NCBI RefSeq assembly: GCF_036802865.1
Contig: NZ_DAIRVK010000002.1
Location: 248,001-312,000 of the forward strand
Reading direction: 5' to 3'
Length of the DNA: 64,000 nucleotides
DNA from: Sulfurospirillum sp036802865
Lineage (GTDB): Bacteria; Campylobacterota; Campylobacteria; Campylobacterales; Sulfurospirillaceae
Position numbers and translations under genes: made by a program. Shown piece by piece: positions 50,863 through 59,129 of this stretch. The notes beneath the pieces are model-generated. The model saw nothing but the letters and a program-made list of their open reading frames with translations, ran no database searches and had not been told where the DNA came from. Each line of letters starts with the position of its first letter. The first letter of the stretch is position 1.

Positions 50863-51606
50863 TTGAAGAATGTGAAGAGAATTTTACTTTTACTATTGAT
50901 TTGTATGACACCGATGGCTTTTGGTGCCGATACCATTCCAACGGTTAACCTTTCTCTTTCCGCACCTAATTCACCACAACAGCTTGTAACCAGCCTCAAT
51001 CTTGTCCTTGTTTTAACGATTTTGACACTGGCTCCTTCGCTTATTTTTATGATGACCAGCTTTTTACGCCTACTCATCGTTTTTTCATTTCTTCGCCAAG
51101 CTTTGGGAACACAACAAATGCCACCAAGTCAGGTTATGGTCTCATTGGCGATGATCTTGACGTTTTTTATTATGGAACCCGTGATGAAAGAGTCGTATGA
51201 TGTAGCCATAAAGCCTTATTTAGCAGAGAAGATGAGTTATCAAGATGCCTTTGAAAAGGGCTCTGCGCCTTTTAAAGCTTTTATGATTCGCAATACGAGA
51301 GAGAAAGACTTAGCACTTTTCTTTCGTATTCGCAACCTTGAAAATCCAAAAAATATTGAAGATGTTCCTTTGACGGTGGCAATGCCAGCTTTCATGATCA
51401 GTGAACTCAAGACGGCTTTTGAGATAGGCTTTTTGCTTTACTTGCCATTCTTGGTTATCGATATGGTAGTAAGTTCCGTTTTGATGGCTATGGGTATGAT
51501 GATGTTACCTCCTGTTATGATCTCATTGCCATTTAAACTGCTTATCTTTGTTCTGGTTGATGGTTGGAATTTGTTGGTACAAAAACTCGTGGAGAGTTTC
51601 CATTAA
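50863..51606 (+). CDS. fliP: Flagellar type III export apparatus protein FliP
   Basis: 247 aa starting at TTG, with GAGG upstream. A cleavable signal peptide (to about residue 22, AFG-AD) precedes four membrane helices. FliP motifs are TLAPSLIFMMTSFLRLLIVFSFLRQALGTQQMPPSQV and LTVAMPAFMISELKTAFEIGFLLYLPFLVIDMVVSSVLMAMGMMMLPPVMISLPFKLLIFVLVDGW. It forms the core of the export gate with FliQ and FliR, which are not nearby. Confidence 0.95.
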   Translation: MKNVKRILLLLLICMTPMAFGADTIPTVNLSLSAPNSPQQLVTSLNLVLVLTILTLAPSLIFMMTSFLRLLIVFSFLRQALGTQQMPPSQVMVSLAMILTFFIMEPVMKESYDVAIKPYLAEKMSYQDAFEKGSAPFKAFMIRNTREKDLALFFRIRNLENPKNIEDVPLTVAMPAFMISELKTAFEIGFLLYLPFLVIDMVVSSVLMAMGMMMLPPVMISLPFKLLIFVLVDGWNLLVQKLVESFH

Positions 51607-52414
51607 CGCCCAATATATCAAAAAGACAACAATAGGTTTTGAACTTGACCATCCTCTTTTTGATGCGATTATTCTAAAACAAGGTGCTCAGCTCATCCAT
51701 TTTCAGCCCAAAGGCGGTAGTGCACTCTTTTGGAAGGCTGATCTTTCAACATTTGAAGCAGGGAAGGCATTTCGTGGAGGTATTCCTCTGTGTTGGCCAT
51801 GGTTTGGAAAAGCGGGCAACCCAACTCATGGATTTGCACGCATTATGGAGTGGGAAATTGTACTGCATGTCGAAAATGAAGAGGGCGTCCAACTGGTTTT
51901 TGAACTGCATGATTCTGCTACAACACGAGCTATCTGGCCGTATGCTTTTTTTCTACGACTTGAAATGAACTTAGGCCGAGAAGTTGCACTCACGTTACAT
52001 ATAAACACTGAGAAAGAGAGTACAGGAGCGTTGCATACCTACTTTTCGTGTGATGCTGTTCATAAAGTGCAGGTCACTGGACTTGGGTATCATTATATCG
52101 ACGCTTTACAAAATGGAAAGCGTTGTGAAAGTGAAGATGACATGTTACAGGTAAACCATGCACTTGATCGAATTTATACTCAACCACAATCCAATATCGT
52201 TCTTACTGATACAAAACGACGTGTGAGCGTCTCTCAAAAAAATCACAGTGACGTTGTCGTATGGAATCCTTGGAAAGAAGGCGCAGCTAAACTTTCTGAC
52301 ATGGAAGAAGATGATTATACGCGGATGCTTTGTTTGGAGAGTGCTAGAATATCGAAGCCTTTTAACGACGATGATAGTTTGCAGATAACAATTCATGTAG
52401 AAGAAATATCCTAA
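51560..52414 (+). CDS. D-hexose-6-phosphate mutarotase (aldose 1-epimerase family)
   Basis: About 284 aa. Family marks are FRGGIPLCWPWFGKAGNPTHGFAR, the His in TYFSCDAVHKV, the VVVWNPW segment and the late Glu in MLCLESARI. It interconverts anomers of glucose-6-phosphate-type sugars. The start is uncertain: any ATG or TTG start lies inside fliP (51548 or 51560), while an ATT at 51602 has GGAG seven bases upstream and overlaps the fliP stop. The protein proper begins near residue TIGFEL. Confidence 0.83.
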   Translation: MVGICWYKNSWRVSINAQYIKKTTIGFELDHPLFDAIILKQGAQLIHFQPKGGSALFWKADLSTFEAGKAFRGGIPLCWPWFGKAGNPTHGFARIMEWEIVLHVENEEGVQLVFELHDSATTRAIWPYAFFLRLEMNLGREVALTLHINTEKESTGALHTYFSCDAVHKVQVTGLGYHYIDALQNGKRCESEDDMLQVNHALDRIYTQPQSNIVLTDTKRRVSVSQKNHSDVVVWNPWKEGAAKLSDMEEDDYTRMLCLESARISKPFNDDDSLQITIHVEEIS

Positions 52415-52464
52415 TACTTACCTAAAGTATCGTAAGTATAAATTAAGTATATTGCAGTTATACT
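52414..52464 (+). promoter_or_regulatory. mdaB promoter with the operator CTTAC-N10-GTAAG
   Basis: ATACTTAC (52414-52421) and GTAAGTAT (52432-52439) form a perfect 8-base inverted repeat with a 10-base centre. TATACT at 52459-52464 is 22 bases beyond the GTAAG half. The same half-sites, centre length and 22-base distance occur before the nitroreductase that neighbours the HxlR gene. Confidence 0.62.
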
Positions 52465-52496
52465 TTTCTAAACAAAAAACATAGAAAAGGTACTAT

Positions 52497-53087
52497 ATGA
52501 AAAATGTTCTTATTATTAACGGTCATCAAAAATATCCAGTTGTAGCCGAAGGCAACCTAACACGTACTTACATAGACACTGCAACGCACTATTTTCAAGA
52601 AAATGGTTTTACTGTCAAAAATTCGGTTATTGAAAGTGCTTATGATATTAAAGAGGAACTTGAAAAATTTGCATGGGCAGATTATATACTCTTTCAATAC
52701 CCAGTTTATTGGATGGGCGTGCCTTGGATCACTAAAAAATACATGGATGAAATTTTTTCCATGGGCAAAGATACCGTAACGTATGCCAGTGATGGAAGAA
52801 CCAGAAGTGACGCTTCTAAACGATACGGTAGTGGGGGCTTGATGCAAGGTAAAAAATACATGCTCTCTTTGACATATAACTGCCCAACAACGGAATTTGA
52901 TAATAAAGAGGGATTTTTTGATGGCTTGAGCATCGATGAAGCCAATGTCGCAGTACATAAAACATTTCAGTTTTGTGGTGCAGAACCTTTAGAAACATTC
53001 TCAGTGCATGATATTTTTAAAGGTGACTTAGATATTGAAAAAGAGAAAGTACGTCTTCGTGCACATTTAGCAAAAAACTTCAAATAA
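52497..53087 (+). CDS. mdaB: NAD(P)H quinone oxidoreductase, MdaB type
   Basis: 196 aa flavodoxin fold. MdaB marks are VLIINGHQKYPVVAEGNLTRTYIDTA, the segment YILFQYPVYWMGVPWITKKYMDEIF, and GGLMQGKKYMLSLTYNCPTTEFDNKEGFFDG. It reduces quinones by two electrons, limiting semiquinone and oxidative stress; in Helicobacter MdaB is part of oxidative-stress defence. The operator before it matches the one at the HxlR gene, suggesting shared control. Confidence 0.92.
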   Translation: MKNVLIINGHQKYPVVAEGNLTRTYIDTATHYFQENGFTVKNSVIESAYDIKEELEKFAWADYILFQYPVYWMGVPWITKKYMDEIFSMGKDTVTYASDGRTRSDASKRYGSGGLMQGKKYMLSLTYNCPTTEFDNKEGFFDGLSIDEANVAVHKTFQFCGAEPLETFSVHDIFKGDLDIEKEKVRLRAHLAKNFK

Positions 53088-53095
53088 TCTTTTTG

Positions 53096-53120
53096 GTGGT
53101 ATGAAAATACCACCTCTTCT
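53096..53120 (+). terminator. Terminator after mdaB
   Basis: GGTGGTAT, loop GAAA, ATACCACC (53096-53115): a perfect 8-bp stem closed by a tetraloop, followed by TCTTCTTT. It separates mdaB from the convergent gene ending at 53121. Confidence 0.72.
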
Positions 53121-53131
53121 TTACATGTAAA
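53120..53131. repeat. 12-bp palindrome TTTACATGTAAA
   Basis: Perfect copy at the very end of the gene at 53121-53642, covering its stop and last codons (L-Y-M-stop). It mirrors the copy at 19852, which also ends a gene in Y-M-stop. Confidence 0.6.
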
Positions 53132-53642
53132 GCTCAAATCCTTTTTGCTGTTTCAAAATGCTCTCAAAAAGTTTTTGCGCTTCTTGCAACATTTTCTCAT
53201 GTTGTTTTTGTGCCTTTTCTAAAATCTTATCAAGGCTTTTAAGCAAAGAGTTATTCTCATAATTTTGAGTATTGAGGTCTTGCGCTTTAGGAAGTAAAGC
53301 ATTAATATCATAAGCGGTGTTGGTTGTCGTGGCTTGGGGCGTTGCACTACCACTCTCTTGTACGTTTTTAAAGTACTCATCCATCATCGGTTGAATCTGT
53401 TTCATCGCCGCATCAATCTCTTTTTGATCGTTTGCATCAATACCATCACCTTTATAGTGAAAGCTATAACCGTAAGCATGGGAAAGCGTTAGTGTGGTTG
53501 TTTGCGATGTACCACTGTTCTCTTGTAAGATTTCAGCTGAACGTTCATCGTACATACTAAGATCGATCGTATCGCCACTACTCGTTTGGAGTGAAAAACC
53601 AAAGTTGTTTGAACTGTAGTTGCTTGCGCTTATACTCTGCAT
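53121..53642 (-). CDS. Hypothetical protein with coiled-coil C-terminus
   Basis: 173 aa, no signal peptide. The Ser/Asn-rich N-terminus (SISASNYSSNNFGFSLQTSSGDTIDLSMYDE) resembles exported or flagellar-type low-complexity starts. The middle holds a loop rich in acidic residues (YKGDGIDANDQKEIDAAMKQI) reminiscent of a calcium loop. The end is a charged coiled coil (LDKILEKAQKQHEKMLQEAQKLFESIL). I do not recognise the family. It appears to be a single-gene unit. Confidence 0.6.
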   Translation of the reverse strand: MQSISASNYSSNNFGFSLQTSSGDTIDLSMYDERSAEILQENSGTSQTTTLTLSHAYGYSFHYKGDGIDANDQKEIDAAMKQIQPMMDEYFKNVQESGSATPQATTTNTAYDINALLPKAQDLNTQNYENNSLLKSLDKILEKAQKQHEKMLQEAQKLFESILKQQKGFELYM

Positions 53643-53688
53643 GGTAACTCCTTTATTGAAAGCTACATCGGCATAATGCAGTTTTGAT

Positions 53689-54000
53689 TTAGATCGTAAT
53701 GAGGCAGTCTAATTTATTTTGTACCGATTCAATTTTTTGCTGCATACCATCTTGTCGGTTTGGTCTTATATCGAACTTTAAACAGGCATAAACACGTCCA
53801 TAGGCTTCTAAGAGTGCATAAGCTTTTTCGACCAGTTTCAATGCTTCAGGCATAGTAGGTGTTTCAACAACAGTACTCATAGGCGTGAGTTTATAACTGT
53901 AGCCACTTTCATGGATCATCTTAACGATGCATGCAACATCGGCACTTTTACTCTCACTCCCTTCGAGTGGGAACATACTAAATTCCATTAAAACGCTCAT
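53689..54000 (-). CDS. MTH1187 / YkoF-type thiamine-binding family protein
   Basis: 103 aa from the ATG preceded by GGGAG. Family features are LMEFSMFPLEGSESKSADVACIVKMIHESGYSYKLTPMSTVVETPTMPEALKLVEKAYALL, the small ferredoxin-like fold that binds thiamine or its pyrimidine in YkoF. The function in this organism is unknown. It follows the YgiQ gene by 16 bases on the same strand. Confidence 0.85.
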   Translation of the reverse strand: MSVLMEFSMFPLEGSESKSADVACIVKMIHESGYSYKLTPMSTVVETPTMPEALKLVEKAYALLEAYGRVYACLKFDIRPNRQDGMQQKIESVQNKLDCLITI

Positions 54001-54016
54001 CCATACTCCCTTGTGT

Positions 54017-55735
54017 TTAGCTATCCAGTCCACTGCTGTAGTACTTACGCTCTTTTGCAACAACGATCTCTTTTTGACGCTCTTTTTTATGCATGTCTTT
54101 TTCCACAAAAAGGGGCTTTCTGGTTATAGGGTGTAAGCCTGTATAGTACATGAGCGTGGCATAGGTCGAAGGTGTGGGCGTAAAAATTTGCGCTTGTTCA
54201 GGATTGATCTTAAGCACCGTAGAGGCAAAGTGTTTCAGTGAGTGCATGTGCTTCTCTTCACACCCCGGATGTGCTGCAATGAGGTAATAAGTAAGAAACT
54301 GTTTTTTACCCGACTCCCGACTGAGCCTGTCAAAGAGGGCTTTAAACTCGACTAAGGACTCTTTTCCTGGTTTGCCCATAAGGGCAAGTATCTCATCGTC
54401 GATATGTTCAGGAGCGATTTTCATCTGACCACTGAGGTGATGCTCGACAATCTCTTTAAGGTATTCATACCCATACGCTTTATCATCGCTAATGAGGTCG
54501 TAGCGAATACCTGAAGCTACAAATGCTTTTTTAATTCCAGGCAGTGCCCTTACTTTTCGCAATAAATCAAGTTGTTTTTTATGCGTTGGTTTAAGTGCCT
54601 TGCAGAGTTTGGGAAACATACAGCTTTTTTCTTCACACGTTCCTTTGGTCACTTTCTTAGAACACTCATAACCGTACATATTTGCTGTTGGTCCTCCTAG
54701 ATCGGAGATAACGCCCTTGAAGTCTTTGTAAGTGGTAAAGTGCTTTGCTTCTTTGAGGATGGAATTTTCACTACGACTTCTTATGGTTCTGCCTTGATGC
54801 ACACTAATGGCACAGAAACTACACTCACCGTAACAGCCTTGGTGTGTTGAAATAGAAAATTTGATGGTTTCAAGTGCTTTAACAGCCCCGTCTTTTTTAT
54901 GGAAAGGATGGACATCACGCATAAAAGGCAGTGCACTGACTGCATCCATCTCTTCGGTTGTAAGGTAGAGTGCAGGTGGGTTTTGTATGAGGTAGCGCTC
55001 ATCCACTTTTTGGCAAAGACCTTTAGCTGAAATGGGGTCATTATTGTGGTAAAAAATGTCAAACATATCCATGAATTTAAGCTTATCACTGAGTGTCTCA
55101 GCATGGCTTGGAAGCGCTAAATAATCAGTCTTAGGCTCTTTAGAAATATAACAAAGCCCTTTGACATCCAAAGGTTCAATGCCCTTTTTTAGGGCATCTG
55201 CAAACTCAATGATACTTTTATCTGCCATACCATACAGTAGATAATCTGCCTTGGCATCGAACAATATAGGCTTACGAAGCTTGTTACTCCAAAAATCATA
55301 ATGCGTCACGCGCCTAAGGCTTGCTTCAATGCCTCCCAGCATAATAGGCACCGTGTTTTTAAAGTTTTGGCGGATGAGGTTGGTGTACACAAGACTTGCA
55401 CGATCGGGGCGTTTGTTGTTAATGCCTCCTGGTGTATAGTCATCACTGTTTCTAAACTTTTTTGTAGCTGTGTAGTTCGACACAAGTGAATCCACACTAC
55501 CACCACTTACGCCCCAAAAAAGTTTTGGTTCACCCAAACGGGCTATATCGATGCCATTGGTAACATCAGGTTGCCCGATAATGCCTACTTTATACCCTGC
55601 TTGTTCTAACACACGTCCCACAACAGAAACACCCATATATGGGCTATCTATATAGGCATCGGAGGTGATGAGAATAATGTCAAGTTGACTCCATCCTCTT
55701 TGTAACATCTCTTCGTGTGTCGTAGGTAAAAACAT
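54017..55735 (-). CDS. YgiQ family radical SAM protein
   Basis: 572 aa. The N-terminal domain (DIILITSDAYIDSPYMGVSVVGRVLEQAGYKVGII) precedes a radical SAM core with QGCYGECSFCAISVHQGR (CxxxCxxC). The C-terminal YgiQ region has EHIDDEILALMGKPG, FLTYYLIAAHPGCEEKHM and FTPTPSTYATLMYYTGLHP. AGAGGA precedes the ATG. The substrate is unknown throughout the family. Confidence 0.92.
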   Translation of the reverse strand: MFLPTTHEEMLQRGWSQLDIILITSDAYIDSPYMGVSVVGRVLEQAGYKVGIIGQPDVTNGIDIARLGEPKLFWGVSGGSVDSLVSNYTATKKFRNSDDYTPGGINNKRPDRASLVYTNLIRQNFKNTVPIMLGGIEASLRRVTHYDFWSNKLRKPILFDAKADYLLYGMADKSIIEFADALKKGIEPLDVKGLCYISKEPKTDYLALPSHAETLSDKLKFMDMFDIFYHNNDPISAKGLCQKVDERYLIQNPPALYLTTEEMDAVSALPFMRDVHPFHKKDGAVKALETIKFSISTHQGCYGECSFCAISVHQGRTIRSRSENSILKEAKHFTTYKDFKGVISDLGGPTANMYGYECSKKVTKGTCEEKSCMFPKLCKALKPTHKKQLDLLRKVRALPGIKKAFVASGIRYDLISDDKAYGYEYLKEIVEHHLSGQMKIAPEHIDDEILALMGKPGKESLVEFKALFDRLSRESGKKQFLTYYLIAAHPGCEEKHMHSLKHFASTVLKINPEQAQIFTPTPSTYATLMYYTGLHPITRKPLFVEKDMHKKERQKEIVVAKERKYYSSGLDS

Positions 55736-55848
55736 GCGTATCCTCTGTCGTTAATAATAGGTATTAATATAGCACAACGCCTCTATATTTTGGCTTTTTT
55801 AAGATTGTTAATAGTAATATCTCACCAATTATCATTTGGAGGATACGT

Positions 55849-57114
55849 TTGAAAAATTCACTCTATTTTAACATGAAAGTTGAAGAGGGCATCTTTGAAA
55901 AAATCATAGCGGAGCAAGATAGTATTGGCTATTATGCCTTGCCAGATCAAGATATCAGTTGCCTAGAAAGTTACTTAGAAGATTTTAAATCTAAAAATGA
56001 TTATGACGCGATCAAAGACATTGCTATTATCGGTATTGGTGGAAGCTCTTTGGGACCTAAAGCGATCTTTAGAGCATTGCAAGGTATTCGTGATTTTGAC
56101 AAACGTTTGCACCTCTTTGAAAGCACTGATCCTGCATCCATTCGCTCAACACTTAATAAACTTGACATCAAAAATACCCACTTCTTTGTCATCAGTAAAT
56201 CAGGTACAACGATAGAGACAATTTCGGTGTACAAATACATTCTTTCACTGCTTAAAGCGAAAGATATTTCACTGGATTATCGTTTTACATTTGTCACCGA
56301 TGATGGCTCAAAACTTGAAGCACATGCGAAAACATTTAACTCTTTTGTTTTACACATTCCTGTCAATGTGGGTGGACGTTTTTCTGTTTTAAGTGCTGCA
56401 GGACTTGCACCATTACTGCTTGTGGGTGTAGATATTCAAAGACTCCTTGATGGCGCCAAAGCGATTAAAAAAAGCTTCTTTGAAGATGGTTACATTAAAG
56501 AGACATTGATGAAAAAAGCGACCTATTACGCTAAAAATTCAATGCATTACAACATTAATACGCTTTTTGCTTACTCTGAGAGTTTGGACTGCTTTACAGA
56601 CTGGTATGTTCAGCTTTGGGGTGAGAGTTTGGGTAAAAAACAACGTCACAGTAGCTTTAATGTTGGTTTGACACCTGTTGGACTTATTGGACCAAAAGAT
56701 CAACACTCCTTTTTGCAGCTTATCGTTGAAGGACTTCGCGATAAAAGTGTCACCGTCCTTAAAATCGAAAATTTTGATGATAAGATCAAAATTCCTGCTA
56801 TTACCCTTAAAGAGCTTGAGAGCTTAGATTTGATGAATGGCATTGCGTTTTGCGATCTGATTAACATGCAAGCAGACTCAACGATTGAAGCACTTTTGGA
56901 TAAAAAGGATATTCCTATCGATACTATTACCATTCAGCATATTGATGAAGAAAACATTGGTAAGTTAATATTCTATTATGAGCTTCTCACCTCTCTTGTA
57001 GGTCAAATGATGAATGTTAACACGTATGACCAACCGGGCGTTGAGAGCGGCAAGAAGATTTTAGAGGGTAAATTAATCGAAGAAAAAAAGAATACAAGCA
57101 AAAAAACTCGCTAA
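55849..57114 (+). CDS. pgi: Glucose-6-phosphate isomerase
   Basis: 421 aa starting at TTG with GGAGGA upstream. It is shorter than the 550-residue enterobacterial enzyme, as usual in Campylobacterota. Active-site motifs are IIGIGGSSLGPKAIFRAL, VISKSGTTIETISVYKYIL, DWYVQLWGESLGKK and the C-terminal TYDQPGVESGKKI. It interconverts glucose- and fructose-6-phosphate, mainly gluconeogenic here. Confidence 0.95.
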   Translation: MKNSLYFNMKVEEGIFEKIIAEQDSIGYYALPDQDISCLESYLEDFKSKNDYDAIKDIAIIGIGGSSLGPKAIFRALQGIRDFDKRLHLFESTDPASIRSTLNKLDIKNTHFFVISKSGTTIETISVYKYILSLLKAKDISLDYRFTFVTDDGSKLEAHAKTFNSFVLHIPVNVGGRFSVLSAAGLAPLLLVGVDIQRLLDGAKAIKKSFFEDGYIKETLMKKATYYAKNSMHYNINTLFAYSESLDCFTDWYVQLWGESLGKKQRHSSFNVGLTPVGLIGPKDQHSFLQLIVEGLRDKSVTVLKIENFDDKIKIPAITLKELESLDLMNGIAFCDLINMQADSTIEALLDKKDIPIDTITIQHIDEENIGKLIFYYELLTSLVGQMMNVNTYDQPGVESGKKILEGKLIEEKKNTSKKTR

Positions 57115-57122
57115 TACGTATA

Positions 57123-57154
57123 GGCTGGGAATACTCCCAGCCCTTTTTATTTTT
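57123..57154 (+). terminator. Strong rho-independent terminator after pgi
   Basis: GGCTGGGA (57123-57130), loop ATAC, TCCCAGCC (57135-57142), then CTTTTTATTTTT. It ends inside the stop region of the convergent TerB-like gene. Confidence 0.9.
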
Positions 57155-57545
57155 GTGTAAAGACAAGCGCTTGTTCATACAGCGCTGAGCCCATTTTCCC
57201 CCACATTGAAAAAAGATGCGTTTCTTTCTCATTGAGATTGAATTGTTGAACGATTTTGTTGACAATTTTATGTTCATCTATACCAAATCTATCGTCAATA
57301 TGTACCAAGACCATTAATGCAAGCAATGCGATTTTTTGACTTTGAGATGATTTGAAAACGGTTAAAATATCTTCTAATACAAAATGACTCAAGTCTAATT
57401 CAAGATTTTCAATTCCCATTTCAGTGCAGTATTCATCAACAATCTCACGCTCCTTCATCCCGTATTCGCCATCCAGTTTTGCGACATATTGTACGAGCTG
57501 TAGAAAAGCAAATTTCTCTTCTGATTTAAGTTTCATTAGTAACAA
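57147..57545 (-). CDS. TerB-like tellurite-resistance family protein
   Basis: 132 aa from TTG, chosen because AAGGAG is six bases before it; an ATG three codons on is the alternative. It is all-helical with the TerB pattern: FAFLQLVQYVAKLDGEYGMKEREIVDEYCTEMGI, then IALLALMVLVHIDDRFGIDEHKIVNKIVQQFNL. The paired acidic positions (LDGE, HIDDRFG) are typical. The family is linked to stress and membrane processes, function not fixed. Confidence 0.75.
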   Translation of the reverse strand: MLLMKLKSEEKFAFLQLVQYVAKLDGEYGMKEREIVDEYCTEMGIENLELDLSHFVLEDILTVFKSSQSQKIALLALMVLVHIDDRFGIDEHKIVNKIVQQFNLNEKETHLFSMWGKMGSALYEQALVFTQK

Positions 57546-57651
57546 TTTGTACTCCTTTAATAATGGATCGATGAAATTATAGTAAAACATTCTAAATGAA
57601 CCTTAATAAACATGCTAAAATTGAGAAAGTGTATTTATAAGGACGAAGTTC

Positions 57652-58239
57652 GTGGATAAAAAATTACAAAAAAGTGAAAAAATTTTAGATGCTGCGTTGA
57701 TGCTGTTCTCAAAACAAGGTTTTTATGCAACTACGATTCCAGACATTGCAAAAGCGATGGGTATGAGTGTGGGAAATATCTATAACTACTTTTCTTCCAA
57801 AGAGATACTTGCTAAAGAGATCATCAAATACTCATCAGACATTTTAGGTGCGGAAATTCGAAAAGTCAATGAAGAAGAGGGGAGTGCCAAAGACAAAATT
57901 CGTAAAATTGTTGCGCTTTATTTTGAAATGGCAACCTTGAAACCTCAACATATTAACTACTTTTTACGCGTTTATCTTGCCAACAAAGAAGTTTTCAAAG
58001 AAGGGTGTGAAGGCATGATTTGCGTCTCTGCCTTTGTAACAGAGTTGATGTTGTTTTTTGAAGAGGGCGTTGCTCGTGGAGAGCTTCGCAATCAAGATTT
58101 TTTTTCTGCCTTTGGTCTTTTCATGGGGTATCTTGGTGGTTTTGTTTTTCTAAGTGGCGAAGGAGTGTTGGATAAAGCCCTCAATTACTATGTCGATGAG
58201 ATTTCACTCAACATTTACAATGCTTTGAAACAACAATAA
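57652..58239 (+). CDS. TetR family transcriptional regulator
   Basis: 195 aa starting at GTG; the short palindrome ACGAAGTTCGT overlaps the start. The N-terminal helix-turn-helix is plain (KILDAALMLFSKQGFYATTIPDIAKAMGMSVGNIYNYFSSKEILAKEII); the C-terminal domain is a helical ligand-binding core. Its stop overlaps the start of the hydrogenase small-subunit gene (TAATG), so it is co-translated with the hydrogenase pair. This implies it controls, or responds to, that hydrogenase; the ligand is unknown. Confidence 0.9.
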   Translation: MDKKLQKSEKILDAALMLFSKQGFYATTIPDIAKAMGMSVGNIYNYFSSKEILAKEIIKYSSDILGAEIRKVNEEEGSAKDKIRKIVALYFEMATLKPQHINYFLRVYLANKEVFKEGCEGMICVSAFVTELMLFFEEGVARGELRNQDFFSAFGLFMGYLGGFVFLSGEGVLDKALNYYVDEISLNIYNALKQQ

Positions 58240-59129
58240 TGCCTCGTAAATCTTCCATCATTTGGCTTCAAGGACTGACGTGTAATGGTAACAGCCACTC
58301 TTTTTTGAATTATGCTCAGATGCCAAGCTTCGCCGCTTCCTTTGATATGCTCTATCATCCATTGTGGTGCGGAGCAGAGGATTTTATGGGGTTATTACAC
58401 AGTGATGCACCCTTTGACTTTCTCATTTTAGAGGGCGCTCTTAGCCATGATGAGCGTTTGCTTCAACGCTTTAATTTACCTTTCTATGAAATCCTCGATA
58501 ACCTCGCTTCTCGTTCAAAATATATTATTTGTGCAGGAAGTTGTGCCAGTTTTGGTGGTATTTTCAGGCTTCGCGATCCACAGAAGATTACAGGGGCACT
58601 TTTTAGTGGTAAAGAGAAGGGTGGTTATTGGCTGGAGAAGAAGAATGTTATTAACATTTCAGGCTGTCCACTGCATCCTCGTTGGTTGGCTGAGACTCTT
58701 TTTGCACTGCATCATGGTGACAATGTGGCATTAGATGAGTTTTTACGCCCCAAAGAGATCTTTTCTTATTTTGCGCATCATGGTTGTTTACGCAATGAGT
58801 ATTTTGAGTGGAAAGTGGATAGCAAGCAGTTAGGGCAAAGAGAAGGGTGCTTGTATTATGAGCATGGTTGTCAAGGGCCGATGAGCCATGCAAATTGCAA
58901 TAAGATTTTGTGGAATGATGTGAGTTCTAAAACAAGAGCAGGCTCACCTTGTTTAGGGTGTACAGAGTTTGATTTTCCTCGTCCTGCACTCTATGAAACT
59001 CAAAAAAACATGTCTCTTCCTCAAACACCTTTTGGCATCTCAAAACGTGCTTATTATACACTTGCAGGTGTAGCCAAAAGTTTTAAAATAGAAAGACTCG
59101 AAAAGAAGTTGATTGATGAAGATAACTAA
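58239..59129 (+). CDS. Soluble NiFe hydrogenase small subunit, group 2-like
   Basis: 296 aa without a Tat signal, so cytoplasmic. It resembles cyanobacterial HupS in ALDEFLRPKEIFSYFAHHGCLRNEYF, EHGCQGPMSHANCNKILWN and SSKTRAGSPCLGCTEFDFPR. The proximal-cluster motif is C15-N-G-N18 instead of CxxC, as recalled for HupS. Medial and distal cluster cysteines are present. With the overlapping large-subunit gene it forms a hydrogen-sensing or high-affinity uptake enzyme; gene order with TetR favours a regulatory link. Confidence 0.88.
   Translation: MPRKSSIIWLQGLTCNGNSHSFLNYAQMPSFAASFDMLYHPLWCGAEDFMGLLHSDAPFDFLILEGALSHDERLLQRFNLPFYEILDNLASRSKYIICAGSCASFGGIFRLRDPQKITGALFSGKEKGGYWLEKKNVINISGCPLHPRWLAETLFALHHGDNVALDEFLRPKEIFSYFAHHGCLRNEYFEWKVDSKQLGQREGCLYYEHGCQGPMSHANCNKILWNDVSSKTRAGSPCLGCTEFDFPRPALYETQKNMSLPQTPFGISKRAYYTLAGVAKSFKIERLEKKLIDEDN

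Noticed and set aside
57643..57653. ACGAAGTTCGT palindrome at the TetR start as its operator
   Set aside because: Arms of only five bases and a single copy; too short to claim, noted only in the gene entry.
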